Assembly: GCA_031292525.1 (NCBI GenBank)
Contig: JARLGY010000030.1
Coordinates: 1 to 64,000 of the forward strand
DNA length: 64,000 nt
Reading direction: 5' to 3'
DNA from: Flavipsychrobacter sp.
GTDB lineage: Bacteria > Bacteroidota > Bacteroidia > Chitinophagales > Chitinophagaceae
The notes below the pieces were generated by a model. That model saw only the letters and a program-made list of their open reading frames with translations. It was not told the DNA's origin and made no database searches. Both the position numbers and the translations under genes were made by a program. Of the stretch, positions 63,161-64,000 are shown piece by piece. Position 1 is the first letter of the stretch. Each line of letters opens with the position of its first letter.

Positions 63161-64000
63161 ATGGAGGTACGTCCAACCGACAGCAATATTTATAAACTTT
63201 TAAGGATCTCGGCTATCAGGCAGGAGACTCAAGATGTAAAGACATTCATTTTTGAACCTCTTGATATTAAGATCCCATACTCCCCTGGCCAGTTTCTCAC
63301 TTTTATTTTCAACCATCACCACAAAGAAGAGCGAAGATCATTTTCCATTTCCTCCTCACCCGCCCTTGCTGAGCCTTTGTCCATCACCCTCAAGAGAATA
63401 GAGAATGGCGCTTACTCTCGGTTGCTTATAGATCGCACACAGGTGGGTGACATACTATATACTACTGGTGCAGCAGGGTTGTTCACTCTTCCTGCCGATA
63501 TTGCCAACCGGAAACAATTGTTCTTTTTAGCAGCGGGCATTGGCATTACCCCGGTTTTCTCGTTATTAAAAACCGCACTGCATGAGTACCATCATTTACA
63601 GGTAGTACTCATCTACAGCAACCGCCATAACAAAGAGACCGTTTTCTACAATGACCTGGTTGCACTGGAAAAAAAATTTGCGGGCAGACTGCGTATTGAA
63701 TTCCTGTTCAGCAATTCTTTTGATCTTTCCCGGGCGCGACTCAGCAAATGGTTGCTACCAACGCTTATAAGTGAGTATGCAACTGTTGCCAAAGAAGATA
63801 TACTATATTATATCTGTGGCCCATTCACGTATATGCGAATGGCCATTATCAGTCTCCAGGAACAAGGTGTGCCCGATGCAAACATCAGGAAAGAAAATTT
63901 TGATACTGTAACTGCAATTCCACATATACTGCCTCCCGATACAGAACCCCACAATGTAGTTTTGAATGTGCAGGGACAACAATACAACTTTACCGTGCAA
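63161..64000 (+). CDS. Flavin/2Fe-2S oxidoreductase, PaaE-like, partial (3' end beyond window)
   Basis: The frame opens at ATG 63161 and runs to the window edge (280 codons without stop). The FAD-binding domain has SPGQFLTFIFNHH and RRSFSISSSPA, and the NAD(P) domain has LAAGIGITPVFSLLKTAL, VLIYSNRHNKETVFYNDL and YYICGPFTYMRMAI. The last residues (VLNVQGQQYNFTVQ) look like the first strand of a 2Fe-2S ferredoxin domain, so the protein is a paralogue of the 33662-34750 reductase. Partner and substrate unknown. Confidence 0.85.
   Translation, partial: MEVRPTDSNIYKLLRISAIRQETQDVKTFIFEPLDIKIPYSPGQFLTFIFNHHHKEERRSFSISSSPALAEPLSITLKRIENGAYSRLLIDRTQVGDILYTTGAAGLFTLPADIANRKQLFFLAAGIGITPVFSLLKTALHEYHHLQVVLIYSNRHNKETVFYNDLVALEKKFAGRLRIEFLFSNSFDLSRARLSKWLLPTLISEYATVAKEDILYYICGPFTYMRMAIISLQEQGVPDANIRKENFDTVTAIPHILPPDTEPHNVVLNVQGQQYNFTVQ

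Overview
The window looks like a chromosomal segment of a Bacteroidota bacterium, most likely a member of the Chitinophagaceae or a close relative (inference). The reasons are moderate-to-low GC, the Bacteroidota promoter type (TTG, then 17-19 nt, then TAnnTTTG), weak Shine-Dalgarno signals, and family-specific genes. These include DUF4290 next to murA, PorP/SprF, proteins with type IX secretion (T9SS) sorting domains of types A and B, FkbM methyltransferase, and an Asp-type MurA. No prophage, transposase, CRISPR array or rRNA operon is visible, and one tRNA gene is present.

Layout. 1-976: partial LamG-domain surface protein. 1-6 kb: small glycan cluster (FkbM methyltransferase, GT4, GT2, Wzx-like flippase). 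6-8.1 kb: DUF4290 and murA. 8.2-14.7 kb: co-directional minus-strand block panD, flippase-like membrane protein, heptose-phosphate adenylyltransferase, ppk1, ppx, metallo-beta-lactamase/rhodanese protein. 15.2-18.2 kb: hybrid histidine kinase and a pRiA4b ORF-3-like protein. 18.4-19 kb: rpmI-rplT. 19-31.6 kb: housekeeping genes (ispE, ABC ATPase, cobalamin adenosyltransferase, MtfA-like peptidase, rpsF-rpsR-rplI, a sugar-nucleotide epimerase, tRNA-Gly(CCC), kbl) mixed with lipoproteins and unknowns. 31.7-37.9 kb: mutL, a PaaE-like reductase, arfB, two tiny His-rich lipoproteins, feoB. 38-54.2 kb: surface and secretion region with two type A T9SS cargos, a decapeptide-repeat protein, outer-membrane barrels, a LytS/LytTR-type two-component pair, and a 1734-residue PKD/Ig-like type B cargo next to its PorP/SprF partner. 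54.3-58.5 kb: a probable metal-regulated operon (His-rich small membrane protein, TonB-dependent receptor, lipoprotein, barrel protein) behind a perfect 10-bp inverted repeat. 58.5-64 kb: OmpR-type regulator, ruvC, a second UPF0104 membrane protein, DUF3108 protein, VOC protein, a RhiA-like protein and a partial second flavin/iron-sulfur reductase.

How the genes fit together. Much of the window concerns the cell surface: glycan building and export, peptidoglycan precursor synthesis, T9SS-exported adhesin-like proteins, TonB-dependent uptake and ferrous iron import. Polyphosphate synthesis and breakdown (ppk1, ppx) are translationally coupled. The most interesting stretch is 54.28-58.45 kb, where a perfect operator-like palindrome overlaps the promoter of a His-rich protein and TonB-receptor operon. 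Other points worth a second look are a tRNA-Gly 3'-half relic in an intergenic region, a decapeptide-repeat protein with a phage tail-fibre-like domain, a MutL whose endonuclease motifs are degraded, and two tandem micro-lipoproteins.
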